Assembly (NCBI RefSeq): GCF_014897675.1
Contig: NZ_JABUXU010000009.1
Span: forward strand, 62,001-126,000
Source of the DNA: Advenella sp. FME57
GTDB taxonomy: Bacteria > Pseudomonadota > Gammaproteobacteria > Burkholderiales > Burkholderiaceae_B
DNA: 64,000 nt
Direction: 5' to 3'
Within the stretch, counting starts at the first letter, position 1. Each line of letters begins with the position of its first letter. The notes below the pieces were generated by a model. That model saw only the letters and a list, made by a program, of their open reading frames with translations. It had not been told where the DNA came from and made no database searches. Below are positions 45,801 to 54,370 of the stretch, piece by piece. The translations under genes and the position numbers were made by a program.

Positions 45801-46445
45801 ATGAGCACAACACTGCGTTTGGGCGATACCGCCCCCGATTTTGAACAGAATTCGTCCACAGGCCCCATCAAGTTTCACGAGTTTCTGGGCGACAGCTGGG
45901 GTGTTCTGTTTTCTCACCCGGCCGACTTCACGCCTGTTTGCACAACAGAGCTGGGTTATACGGCAAAGTTGGCCGATGAGTTTGCAAAGCGTAATGTAAA
46001 AGTACTGGCGGTATCTGTTGACGACGCCGATTCACACAACAAATGGATCGATGACATCAACGATACGCAGAATACAACGGTGAATTTTCCGATTCTGGCC
46101 GATGATGACCGTAAAGTGTCCACGCTTTACGACATGATTCACCCCAATGCCAGTGCAACTGTTACTGTACGCTCTGTATTCATTATCGATCCGGCCAAAA
46201 AAATTCGCCTGACCATTACCTACCCGGCAAGTACCGGCCGCAATTTCAACGAAATCCTGCGCGTCATCGATTCATTGCAACTGACCGATTCCCATAGCGT
46301 GGCCACACCGGTCAATTGGGAAGACGGTGATGACGTAATCATTGTTCCGTCGTTGAAAGACCCTGAGGTGCTGAAACAGAAGTTCCCCAAAGGCTTTACT
46401 GAAGTACGCCCCTATTTGCGTACGACGCCACAGCCAAATAAATAA
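45801..46445 (+). CDS. 1-Cys peroxiredoxin (Prx6-type)
   Basis: 214 residues of the Prx6 subfamily: PVCTTELGY with the peroxidatic Cys47, no resolving Cys elsewhere, and the Prx6 C-terminal part (TPVNWEDGDDVIIVPSL). It reduces hydrogen peroxide and organic peroxides in the cytoplasm using an external thiol donor. AAGGAGATACC precedes the ATG. It stands alone, closed by a strong terminator. Confidence 0.93.
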   Translation: MSTTLRLGDTAPDFEQNSSTGPIKFHEFLGDSWGVLFSHPADFTPVCTTELGYTAKLADEFAKRNVKVLAVSVDDADSHNKWIDDINDTQNTTVNFPILADDDRKVSTLYDMIHPNASATVTVRSVFIIDPAKKIRLTITYPASTGRNFNEILRVIDSLQLTDSHSVATPVNWEDGDDVIIVPSLKDPEVLKQKFPKGFTEVRPYLRTTPQPNK

Positions 46446-46521
46446 TCAGCCCTGTGGGCATGTTCTGATTGTGCTCTGACACAGCCAGAACGCGCCAACT
46501 GCCTTTGGGCGGTGATTCGAC

Positions 46522-46558
46522 AAAAAAGCCATGACGGTGTTCAAGTCATGGCTTTTTT
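46522..46558 (+). terminator. Intrinsic terminator of the peroxiredoxin gene
   Basis: AAAAAAGCCATGAC (46522-46535) pairs exactly with GTCATGGCTTTTTT (46545-46558) around a 9-base loop. The T-run on one side and A-run on the other make it potentially bidirectional. Confidence 0.85.
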
Positions 46559-46867
46559 GCGTGTGGCCACGGCATTTATGTGGCCTCATCCAGAGGGTCG
46601 GCAATGTTCGGGCACTGACCTGAAAATCGTCGCTCGTAAGCGGTGTTCGTCTTAGATGCTCGTCTTAAGAAGGCGTGTCTGCGTGAGAGCCGTGGATGCA
46701 GGCAAGTCAGATGGATCAGGTCGCTGGCAGCGACAGGGCAGTTGTAAGGGATGAGAAGGGACGAGTTTTAATCTTTTGATTTAAAAGAAGAAAATGTTTT
46801 TTGATTGAAAGCGAAGATGGAATACAACACAGAAGCTGCAATGAGTTGAAATTGCGCTTGCAAAAAA
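46559..46867. other. Intergenic stretch, no supported gene
   Basis: About 309 bases between the peroxiredoxin terminator and the LexA box. No reading frame of note, no tRNA or repeat is seen. Confidence 0.35.
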
Positions 46868-46887
46868 TACTGTATGGATATACAGTA
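46868..46887. promoter_or_regulatory. LexA (SOS) box of the small membrane protein gene
   Basis: TACTGTATGGATATACAGTA, which matches 18 of 20 positions of the E. coli LexA consensus and contains an exact CTGT-N8-ACAG. It overlaps the expected promoter (TTGCAA at 46858-46863 as -35 candidate), 153 bases before the gene start. Confidence 0.85.
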
Positions 46888-46914
46888 TTACTTATCGCAA
46901 TGCATAGTCGCGAT

Positions 46915-46939
46915 ATAACTAGAATAGGGTCCTAGTTAT
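46915..46939 (+). repeat. Inverted repeat in the SOS-gene leader
   Basis: ATAACTAG (46915-46922) and CTAGTTAT (46932-46939) pair exactly around 9 bases. It lies between the LexA box and the gene, so it would be in the leader RNA and could affect translation or mark a second operator. Confidence 0.45.
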
Positions 46940-47039
46940 CGCCTGCCCGCCGTTGAATGTGGTTCCAGTTTGGTGTTTTCCAGCATTCAGATTGTCATTC
47001 GGCCCGGGCGGGCACCTCTTAACTCTTGGAGAATTCATC

Positions 47040-47252
47040 ATGACAACCCAAATTCGCAAGCCTGGTGCCCCTTCTGCTTCAACTATATCAGCCTGCCGTC
47101 AGTTCGACCAGTCTTTTGCTACGCTTTATCGTAAAAAAAGCAGCAAAATACAGCGTAGCAGTCATCTGCTGGCCGATATTTGCATGGTGGCTGCGTGGTT
47201 TGCTTTAATTCCGGTCATGAATCTTTTAGGTATGGCGGCCGGTCTGGCTTGA
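47040..47252 (+). CDS. SOS-regulated 70-residue membrane protein
   Basis: 70 residues: a basic, Ser-rich N-terminal half with KKSSKIQRSS near 33-42, then one C-terminal membrane segment (LLADICMVAAWFALIPVMNL at about 43-62, with a short GMAAGLA tail). CTTGGAGAATT puts GGAG about 8 bases ahead of the ATG. It is preceded by a near-perfect LexA box and a long leader with an inverted repeat. No family is recognised. Size and topology recall SOS-induced membrane peptides or division inhibitors of other bacteria, but this is inference only. Confidence 0.7.
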   Translation: MTTQIRKPGAPSASTISACRQFDQSFATLYRKKSSKIQRSSHLLADICMVAAWFALIPVMNLLGMAAGLA

Positions 47253-47796
47253 TGGCTATATCGTCACGGCGTCAATGCCGGGCGCTGCTTATCGCCAATC
47301 AGCTATATTGCTGATCGGGTGCCGCCGTTTCTCAAATATACCATTGCTCCCTATATACCGCCGTTTCACATATAGCCGTTTCCTATATAGCCGTTTCCTA
47401 TATATCGATGTGTCCATAGGCCGTAGTTCCCAGGCTGCTACTCCCATAGATCGCCGTGTCGATCACACCGTTCCGGGCCAGCCGTCGTCTGCCCTGAGTT
47501 GTCCCCCGGCAGTGTTGCACGCGGGGTGTCCGGCGCATGACGTGCGAGGGCGCTCGATTGCCTGCGGCGATGGAACCGGTTTTGTTGGGGTTTTGTTGCT
47601 TTTTTATTGAATTCAATCACTTAAGTCGCAATTGTTTACGCAAAAATGACCAGATTGCTGGTCAGCTTATCTCTAATAAGTTATACTTGCGAGTTCTATT
47701 TATCCTCTGTCGGCAAACGCACCTGAATGGGTCGGTGCAATCACAAATAATGTGACGTTATTCTAAACAGCCGTTCATGATGAACCGGAGTCTATT
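47253..47796. other. Intergenic region with short tandem repeats
   Basis: 544 bases between the SOS-type gene and rplS. It holds a 15-base tandem repeat (47371-47403) and, near its end, TATACT at 47692-47697, a likely -10 of rplS. No gene is supported. Confidence 0.5.
47371..47403. repeat. 15-base tandem repeat
   Basis: TATAGCCGTTTCCTA occurs twice in direct tandem (47371-47385 and 47386-47400), followed by a partial third copy; a degenerate copy precedes it at about 47352. Confidence 0.6.
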
Positions 47797-48183
47797 ATGA
47801 ATCTTATCGAAAAACTCGAGCAGGAAGAAATCCAGCGTCTGACTGGTGGCACTCCTGTGACTGAATTTGCACCAGGCGACACCGTTGTGGTTAGCGTGAA
47901 CGTAGTTGAAGGCACCCGCAAACGTGCCCAGGCATACGAAGGCGTGGTTATTGCCAAACGCAATCGCGGTCTGAACTCGTCTTTCATTGTCCGTAAAATT
48001 TCTTCAGGCGAAGCCGTTGAACGGACATTCCAGCTGTATTCTCCACAAATTGCGTCTATCGTTGTCAAACGTCGCGGTGATGTACGTCGTGCGAAACTGT
48101 ATTACCTGCGTAACCGTTCTGGTAAAGCTGCGCGCATCAAAGAAAAATTGGTACGCAAGGCCGACAAAAAGGCAACTGCATAA
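47797..48183 (+). CDS. rplS: 50S ribosomal protein L19
   Basis: 128 residues, highly conserved L19: [53 protein letters not shown] and [19 protein letters not shown]. It sits at the 30S-50S interface. CCGGAGTC precedes the ATG. In most proteobacteria rplS ends the rpsP-rimM-trmD-rplS operon; here it has its own promoter region and terminator and no such genes upstream in the window. Confidence 0.97.
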   Translation: MNLIEKLEQEEIQRLTGGTPVTEFAPGDTVVVSVNVVEGTRKRAQAYEGVVIAKRNRGLNSSFIVRKISSGEAVERTFQLYSPQIASIVVKRRGDVRRAKLYYLRNRSGKAARIKEKLVRKADKKATA

Positions 48184-48259
48184 GCGGTTTTCAGTTACTG
48201 CTTTATCCAGTATTACCCCCTTTGTTGCCACCAGGTGTCTTATGGTGGCGTAAATGGGT

Positions 48260-48286
48260 TGAAAAGCCGGCATTGCCGGCTTTTTC
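48260..48286 (+). terminator. Intrinsic terminator of rplS
   Basis: AAAAGCCGGC pairs with GCCGGCTTTTT around a short loop, with a T-run at 48281-48285. Confidence 0.85.
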
Positions 48287-48401
48287 AATGGGCGCTTATC
48301 ACGCCTTCCCGTTTCATTTTATTCCGGATGGATAGCAGCGATGCTTAGGTGTCGTAAAATGGACGCGTTGATAAATATAATCGATTCCACAGGACACTGT
48401 T

Positions 48402-49121
48402 TTGACTGAACCACTAAGAAAGCCTATTACGCCCGGTTTTGACGTGCAGGCACAAAAATGGACGGTGGCCAACGAAAACCTGCACGCTATTTCTCCTTCT
48501 GTGCTCACGGCTTCGCTCATCGAGCGCGCCTTTGACCATGGGCTGGTCTGGTCTGCCGATGCGCTGGTTCACCAATGGAACGAAGCAAAAATCATTCAAT
48601 ACCAGTCAGAATCCTATATTGACTCTGCTGTTCTTATGCCTCTGGTAAAGCGTGATGCTGAAATTTTCGTGCTATTGACCAAGCGCTCCGAAAAACTGTA
48701 TCACCATCCGGGGCAGGTCAGTTTCCCCGGCGGACGGGTAGAAGACGGCGATATCAATCCACAGCACACGGCATTGCGGGAAACCTTTGAAGAAATTGGC
48801 GTGCCTACGCAGGCGGTTACGGTTCTTGGTCAATTGCCGGAATTTTATACTGGCACGGGCTTTCTGCTGCGCCCCTACGTTGGCTGGCTTGCTAATACGG
48901 TTGAAATAAAAACAGACCAGGTGGAGGTGGCAGAGGTCTTTCATGTGCCACTGGCATTTCTGATGGATCCGGCCAATCATCGTCTGCATCATGCCATCGC
49001 CCCGGATGGCAATGAAAGATATTATTACTCCATGCCCTGGAATGGTTATTTCATATGGGGTGCAACCGCAAACGTGATCAGGAATTTTTACCATCGCGTG
49101 GTGGCCGTGGTTCAGGACTGA
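48402..49121 (+). CDS. Nudix CoA pyrophosphatase (NudL-type)
   Basis: 239 residues. PGQVSFPGGRVEDGD leads into the Nudix box (G-x5-E-x7-R-E-x2-E-E-x-G, here ending ALRETFEEIGVP near residues 125-137), a pattern typical of the YeaB/NudL group that hydrolyses coenzyme A to phosphopantetheine and 3',5'-ADP. The start is TTG at 48402 after AGGAC; no ATG fits before the domain. TATAAT at 48376-48381 is too close to be the start of a long leader, so the message is probably short-leadered. Confidence 0.85.
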   Translation: MTEPLRKPITPGFDVQAQKWTVANENLHAISPSVLTASLIERAFDHGLVWSADALVHQWNEAKIIQYQSESYIDSAVLMPLVKRDAEIFVLLTKRSEKLYHHPGQVSFPGGRVEDGDINPQHTALRETFEEIGVPTQAVTVLGQLPEFYTGTGFLLRPYVGWLANTVEIKTDQVEVAEVFHVPLAFLMDPANHRLHHAIAPDGNERYYYSMPWNGYFIWGATANVIRNFYHRVVAVVQD

Positions 49122-49195
49122 TCTGTCGAGTGTCTCCTTAAATGTAAATATTCCATAATGAGTGACAATGGAATTTCATAGTTGGAGTCAAGGTG

Positions 49196-49726
49196 TCACA
49201 AACGAAACGTATCGGTTTGCATGGCGCTAATTACCATCTTAAGCGTTTGCTGTCGGGTTTGGCCATCAGCAGACAAAACATGGTGTTCCAATTTACCGAG
49301 CGACGAAAACTGGTGATGGAGCGCTGCGATAGGCTCTGGATCTGTCAACGTGTCGTTACCGCGGTGCTGACAGCGAGCGATTGCCAGCGCTAATGGAGGG
49401 CGCAGGACTATGTAATGCACTGGCGTGGTAATTGTCTGGAAAGACGGTAAAAAACATGGGCCGATTATGCCATCGACAACTACAAAATAGCCACCAATCG
49501 CATAGCTTTGAGCCACGCCAGAGAGTGCACCCATGACCACATTATTTTGTCTATGCGCACTGTGCAGATAGGGCGCAATGGCGCCATTTTTGATGAAGCG
49601 CCAAAAGTCGTTGGTATGCAGATGGACCTTTGCAGACCCATGTTGTTCGGCCAGGGCCAGTGCGGTGGTTGTTTTTCCTGAGCCCGGTGGCCCTGTGAGA
49701 ATAAGGATTTCGCCAGCGTGTTCCAT
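49196..49726 (-). CDS. P-loop kinase-like (AAA/shikimate-kinase fold) protein
   Basis: About 176 residues from ATG at 49726. GPPGSGKT at 12-19 is the Walker A motif in a small-kinase setting; ILILTGPPGSGKTTTALALA and later YFVVVDGIIGPCFLPSF fit the nucleoside/nucleotide kinase superfamily (also seen in zeta-toxin-like and gluconate-kinase-like enzymes). Substrate unknown. A 7-codon upstream start exists but has no ribosome site. Stands alone between the Nudix gene and rsgA. Confidence 0.7.
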   Translation of the reverse strand: MEHAGEILILTGPPGSGKTTTALALAEQHGSAKVHLHTNDFWRFIKNGAIAPYLHSAHRQNNVVMGALSGVAQSYAIGGYFVVVDGIIGPCFLPSFQTITTPVHYIVLRPPLALAIARCQHRGNDTLTDPEPIAALHHQFSSLGKLEHHVLSADGQTRQQTLKMVISAMQTDTFRL

Positions 49727-50031
49727 AACAATTCCGTGTGGATGCAACCGCTCCTGATTTTCGATGACGGCTGACGGTTGTTTTGTTGCTTTGAAAATAG
49801 TCCGGCCAATTGTGGAACAGAATTAAGATATTTGCATTCATTGTGTAATTTCGACAGGATGCACATTCCCAATTGATGAAAAAATATCAGATCAAGACAG
49901 CCATTTTTACTGAATTTGAAACTGGACACGACTCTGATTCGGGGGTAAAGCCGTTCGGGGCCAGCACCCCGTTGTCTCAAGACCTGCAGATGCCGCTCTC
50001 CATGCCCAAACCAAGAGGTGGCGAGACATTC

Positions 50032-50922
50032 TCAATATTTCTGCGGTGCGGTCGACTCGGCTAAGATACGCAGGTAGAGTTCGTGCCGTTTGACGCTGAT
50101 TAAACCCTGCTCTTTGGCAGCCAGCACACCGCAGCCGGGTTCGTGCCGATGCGTGCAATTGTAGAAACGGCAATTTTGACTGTACGGGGCAAACTCGGGA
50201 AAGCCTTGCTCAACTTCTGTCTGGCCCAGGTGTTTGAGGCCAAATGCCTGGAAACCGGGTGAATCGATCAGGTCTCCCCCGGCGCCAGGCAGGTGGTACA
50301 GGCGCGACGAGGTGGTCGTGTGTTTACCTGTACCCAGCGCAATGGAATGCGCTTGCGTGTCGGCGCGGGCTTCAGGAACCAGGATATTCAGAATGCTGGA
50401 TTTTCCCATACCGCTCTGACCAAGCAGAAGGTTGGTTTTGTCTGCCAATAGCGGCAAAAGGCTGTCACGCAACGTCTGTGGCTCCAGGGTGCTGGTTTCA
50501 ATAATACGCACGCCCAATGCGTTCATATCCGAGAGCAGGGCGCGTGCTCGCGGCAGGCTCCCGGTCAGATCGCATTTGTTCAGAATGATGACGGGCGTGA
50601 TGTCGGCGCTGAACGCACCAGCCAGTGCACGCCCGGTCAAGTCCTCGGAAAACAAAGGCTCGACTGCGACCACAATCAGCAACTGATCGACATTGGCGGC
50701 AAATTGCTTGGCTCGCATCTCATCTGAGCGGTACAGTAGATTGCGCCGGTCGTGCACCCGTTCAATCCGCCCCTCGTCCTGTCCCTGGGGTTCGATGTCT
50801 ACATAGTCGCCGACACAAATGCCGGTTTTCTTGCCGCGCGTATAGCATTGACGCAGCTGCCCGTCGTCCAGCTCCACCTGATAGTGACGGCCGTGAGCGG
50901 CTATAACGCGCCCGACCATCAT
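50032..50922 (-). CDS. rsgA: Ribosome small-subunit-dependent GTPase A
   Basis: 296 residues, circularly permuted GTPase that helps 30S maturation. N-terminal OB fold; NKCD precedes the P-loop GQSGMGKSSILN (permuted order), then DSPGFQAFGL, and a C-terminal zinc-binding part with CRFYNCTHRHEPGC. Overlaps the M48 protease stop by 4 bases and is downstream of it on the same strand. Confidence 0.95.
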   Translation of the reverse strand: MMVGRVIAAHGRHYQVELDDGQLRQCYTRGKKTGICVGDYVDIEPQGQDEGRIERVHDRRNLLYRSDEMRAKQFAANVDQLLIVVAVEPLFSEDLTGRALAGAFSADITPVIILNKCDLTGSLPRARALLSDMNALGVRIIETSTLEPQTLRDSLLPLLADKTNLLLGQSGMGKSSILNILVPEARADTQAHSIALGTGKHTTTSSRLYHLPGAGGDLIDSPGFQAFGLKHLGQTEVEQGFPEFAPYSQNCRFYNCTHRHEPGCGVLAAKEQGLISVKRHELYLRILAESTAPQKY

Positions 50923-52190
50923 CCGTTTGTCGCCTGCAACTCTTGAAGCCGGCGAATGCGCAACGAGGCCGGAGGGTGGCTGTCGTAAAACGCCGAGTGC
51001 ACAGGGTCTGGCGTCAGGGTCGAAGCATTGTCATTGTAGAGCTTGACCAGCGCAGAAATCAGCGCCTCGGAGCTGGCCTGAGTGTGTGCGTAATGGTCGG
51101 CTTCGAACTCGTCCTTGCGGGAAAAGAAGCTGAATATCGGGGCAAAGAAGAATGTAAAGACAGGCATCGCCATAAAGAACAGAAGCAGCGCCATGGCGTC
51201 ATTGGAGCCATTGATGACAGGGGAAACGCCCAGCCCCTGATAGAACCAGATCTGGTTTTTCAGAAAGCCCAGCACGGCAAAAAACACCAGCGCCAGCAAA
51301 AAGCTGAAAATCATGCGTTTTTGCACATGCTTATGGCTGAAATGGCCCAGCTCATGGGCCAGCACGGCTTCGATTTCGTCAGGGTTCAGTTTGCCCAGCA
51401 GGGTATCGAAAAAAACAATCCGGCGTGATTTGCCAAACCCGGTGAAATAGGCATTGCCATGGGCCGAGCGCTTGGAGCCGTCCATGACGAACAGTCCCTT
51501 GAGGGCAAAGTGGCAGCGCTGTGCCAGATTGTTGATGCGATCAGCCAGTTCGGGGTTGTCCAGCGGCGTAAATTTATTGAAAAGCGGAGCAATCAAGGTC
51601 GGAAATACAAACAGAATGAATGCGTTGAACGCCACCCAGACCATCCATGCCCATAGCCACCACAGGGGACCGGAGGCCGCCATCAGCCAAAGCGTGACCG
51701 CAGCCAGCGGCAAGCCCAGCACCACGCTGACCATCATGCCCTTGATCGTGTCGCTCACAAACAGGCCCAGTGTCATTCGGTTGAAGCCGAATTTCTGTTC
51801 CAGTTTGAATTGCTTCCACAAGCTAAAGGGCAGCTGCAGCGCGCCGGAAATCAACAGAACCGAACCCAGCAGCAGAATCTGGCGCCAGAAATCATTGGGA
51901 ATAATGTTGATCAGAAACGCATTGATCATCTGCAGGCCGCCAAGCAGGGTAAAGCCGATGAGCACCATTGCATCAAAGACTCGCCGGGTCACGGACAGCT
52001 TCATGCGCTCGACCGTGTAGTCGGCGGCGCGCTGGTGACTTTGCAGCCCGATTTTTTCGGCAAATTCGTCGGGCACCTTGGCGCGATGGCGCGTAACATG
52101 GCGTGCCTGACGACTTGCCAGCCACAAATGGGTGATCGTCTCTAAAAGAAGGAAAAGGACAAATAAAAGCGTAAACGGGGTTGGGGACAT
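50919..52190 (-). CDS. M48-family (Ste24-type) membrane metallopeptidase
   Basis: 423 residues of the Ste24 endopeptidase type: several membrane segments, the zinc-binding HELGH near 279-283, and the second zinc ligand in DEFEADHYA. N-terminal part (MSPTPFTLLFVLFLLLE) is a membrane helix. Membrane quality control is the usual role. Its stop overlaps the rsgA start. Divergent from orn. Confidence 0.9.
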   Translation of the reverse strand: MSPTPFTLLFVLFLLLETITHLWLASRQARHVTRHRAKVPDEFAEKIGLQSHQRAADYTVERMKLSVTRRVFDAMVLIGFTLLGGLQMINAFLINIIPNDFWRQILLLGSVLLISGALQLPFSLWKQFKLEQKFGFNRMTLGLFVSDTIKGMMVSVVLGLPLAAVTLWLMAASGPLWWLWAWMVWVAFNAFILFVFPTLIAPLFNKFTPLDNPELADRINNLAQRCHFALKGLFVMDGSKRSAHGNAYFTGFGKSRRIVFFDTLLGKLNPDEIEAVLAHELGHFSHKHVQKRMIFSFLLALVFFAVLGFLKNQIWFYQGLGVSPVINGSNDAMALLLFFMAMPVFTFFFAPIFSFFSRKDEFEADHYAHTQASSEALISALVKLYNDNASTLTPDPVHSAFYDSHPPASLRIRRLQELQATNG

Positions 52191-52243
52191 TTCTGTTGTG
52201 TGCTCTGTGCGAAAATAATGTTTCTGAACAATAAGGATCGAAA

Positions 52244-52789
52244 ATGGCGGTAAATGATCTGCGACTGGTATGGCTGGACATGGAAATGAGCGGCCTGGAT
52301 CCCGAAAAAGAACGTATTCTGGAAGTGGCTGTTGTCGTCACCGAACCTGATCTCACGCTGGTAGCGGAGGGTCCGGTTCTGGTTATCCACCAATCCGATG
52401 AGATTCTGGCGGGAATGGATAAATGGAATACATCCACCCATGGCCGCAGCGGCCTGACCGAAAAAGTACGCACCTCCATACTCACTGAAGAACAGGCCGA
52501 AGACATCCTGCTCGAATTTCTTGCGCCGCTGGTGCCCAAAGGCGCGTCACCGCTTTGCGGCAATACGATCAGCCAGGACCGGCGTTTCATGTACAAGTAC
52601 ATGCCGCGCTTCGAAAGCTACTTTCATTACCGCAATCTGGATGTAAGTACGCTCAAGGAACTGTCCCGTCGTTGGAAACCAGAGGTCTACAAAGGATTCG
52701 ACAAGAAGAGCCGGCACGAGGCACTGGCCGATATTTACGAATCCATTGATGAACTCAAGCACTACCGAGAACATTTTATCAAGCTTTAG
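52244..52789 (+). CDS. orn: Oligoribonuclease
   Basis: 181 residues, DEDDh exonuclease that degrades 2-5-nt RNAs to nucleotides. DMEMSG with Asp12 and Glu14, [10 protein letters not shown] and [12 protein letters not shown] carry the catalytic residues. Divergent from the M48 protease by 53 bases. Confidence 0.96.
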   Translation: MAVNDLRLVWLDMEMSGLDPEKERILEVAVVVTEPDLTLVAEGPVLVIHQSDEILAGMDKWNTSTHGRSGLTEKVRTSILTEEQAEDILLEFLAPLVPKGASPLCGNTISQDRRFMYKYMPRFESYFHYRNLDVSTLKELSRRWKPEVYKGFDKKSRHEALADIYESIDELKHYREHFIKL

Positions 52790-52803
52790 CACTTCACGGT
52801 GAA

Positions 52804-53235
52804 ATGCCCATGACTAACGAAGTCACACTGCCTGCAGCGATTGCCGGTATTGGTACGGACCTGATCCATATCCATCGGATCCGCCAGGCATACGAGCGTT
52901 TTGGCGATCGTTTTGTCTTGCGGATTCTGGGCCCGCAGGAGCGGGAGAAGTTTCTGCGCAGACAGGCGCGTGACCCCGAGCGCGGGATGCGTTTTCTGGC
53001 TACCCGCTTTGCGGCCAAAGAGGCTTTTTCCAAGGCGATCGGGCTGGGCATGCGAACGCCCATGACGTGGTCGCGCATGCAAACGCTCAATGCGCCCAGC
53101 GGACAGCCGCTGGTGGTGCTGGCTTCGCCCTTGAAAGAGTGGTACGAATCCCGCTTCGGGCTGGCCCATATTTCCCTGACCGATGAATCCGATCTGGCCA
53201 TGGCTTTTGCCATGGTGGAGCGTAAACCGATTTAA
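52804..53235 (+). CDS. acpS: Holo-[acyl-carrier-protein] synthase
   Basis: 143 residues; transfers phosphopantetheine to acyl carrier protein. [13 protein letters not shown] holds the Mg-binding Asp, [13 protein letters not shown] the second acidic site. It stands between orn and nagZ instead of behind pdxJ, so the usual pdxJ-acpS pair is broken here. Confidence 0.93.
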   Translation: MPMTNEVTLPAAIAGIGTDLIHIHRIRQAYERFGDRFVLRILGPQEREKFLRRQARDPERGMRFLATRFAAKEAFSKAIGLGMRTPMTWSRMQTLNAPSGQPLVVLASPLKEWYESRFGLAHISLTDESDLAMAFAMVERKPI

Positions 53236-53269
53236 TCATCCTGTTGCCCAACACCCAAAAGGAGTCCAG

Positions 53270-54370
53270 GTGTCTGCTTCCCAATCCCGTCCTGCTCGCC
53301 GATCTGTCCAGTCGGGCGTCGCCGCAACCGCCGGCCGGCAAATGCCCGGCCCGGTGATGCTTGATGTTGCCGGCCACCACCTGACCAGTCAGGAGCGGGA
53401 TCGCCTGGCGCACCCGCTGACCGGTGCAGTTATCCTGTTTGCCCGCAATTACGATAATCCCCGGCAACTGGCCGAGCTGACCGCGCAAATTCACGAAGCC
53501 CGAGATGAACCGCTGCTGATTTCCGTCGATCATGAAGGCGGACGGGTACAGCGGTTTCGCGACAAAGGTTTTACGCATCTGCCGTCCATGCAGGACCTGG
53601 GCCGTTATTGGGAGCGCAACGCGCTGCAGGCCATGCGTGCCGCGACTGAGATCGGTTATGTCCTGGCCGCAGAATTGCGCGCCTGCGGCGTGGATTTTAG
53701 CTTTACACCGGTTCTGGATCTGGACTATGGCGTCAGCAAGGTTGTTGGCAGCCGGGCCTTTCATCGTGATCCGCGGGTCGTTGCGATGCTGGCGCGTGCC
53801 CTGATTCAGGGCTTGAGTTTGGCCGGCATGCGTTCCTGCGGCAAGCATTTTCCCGGCCATGGTTTTGTCGATGCCGATTCTCATGTGGCCATCCCGGTAG
53901 ATGAACGGGGTCTGGAGCAGATCATGGCAGACGATGCCATGCCCTATGATTGGCTGGGCGCACCGGTGCTGTCGGCCGTGATGCCGGCACATGTCATCTA
54001 TCCCAAGGTGGATGCCTCGCCCGCCGGTTTTTCCAAAGTATGGGTGCAGCAGATCCTGCGGCAGCGCTTGAAGTACGATGGCGTGGTTTTTTCGGACGAT
54101 CTGACCATGGAAGGGGCATCGGTTGCCGGCGATATCACGGCCCGCGCCGAGGCGGCACTGTCTGCCGGATGTGATATGGTATTGGTCTGCAACCGTCCCG
54201 ATCTGGCCGATACCTTGCTGGCTTGCCTGAAAGCAGCGCCATCGGCCTCATCGGTTTCCCGAATCCGTGCCCTGAAGCCGGCTGTGCCGTTCATGGACTG
54301 GAATACCTTGCAATCAGACTCACGATATCAGTATGCCCGAGACTTTCGATCTCAAATCCTTTCTGAGTGA
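53270..54370 (+). CDS. nagZ: Beta-N-acetylhexosaminidase (cell-wall recycling)
   Basis: 366 residues of glycoside hydrolase family 3: [21 protein letters not shown] with DSH (catalytic His-Asp pair) and [13 protein letters not shown] (nucleophile Asp). Releases GlcNAc from anhydromuropeptides in the cytoplasm. Start is GTG at 53270 after AAAAGGAG; an upstream frame is open but lies in acpS. Its 3' end overlaps the uvrC start by 38 bases. Confidence 0.93.
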   Translation: MSASQSRPARRSVQSGVAATAGRQMPGPVMLDVAGHHLTSQERDRLAHPLTGAVILFARNYDNPRQLAELTAQIHEARDEPLLISVDHEGGRVQRFRDKGFTHLPSMQDLGRYWERNALQAMRAATEIGYVLAAELRACGVDFSFTPVLDLDYGVSKVVGSRAFHRDPRVVAMLARALIQGLSLAGMRSCGKHFPGHGFVDADSHVAIPVDERGLEQIMADDAMPYDWLGAPVLSAVMPAHVIYPKVDASPAGFSKVWVQQILRQRLKYDGVVFSDDLTMEGASVAGDITARAEAALSAGCDMVLVCNRPDLADTLLACLKAAPSASSVSRIRALKPAVPFMDWNTLQSDSRYQYARDFRSQILSE

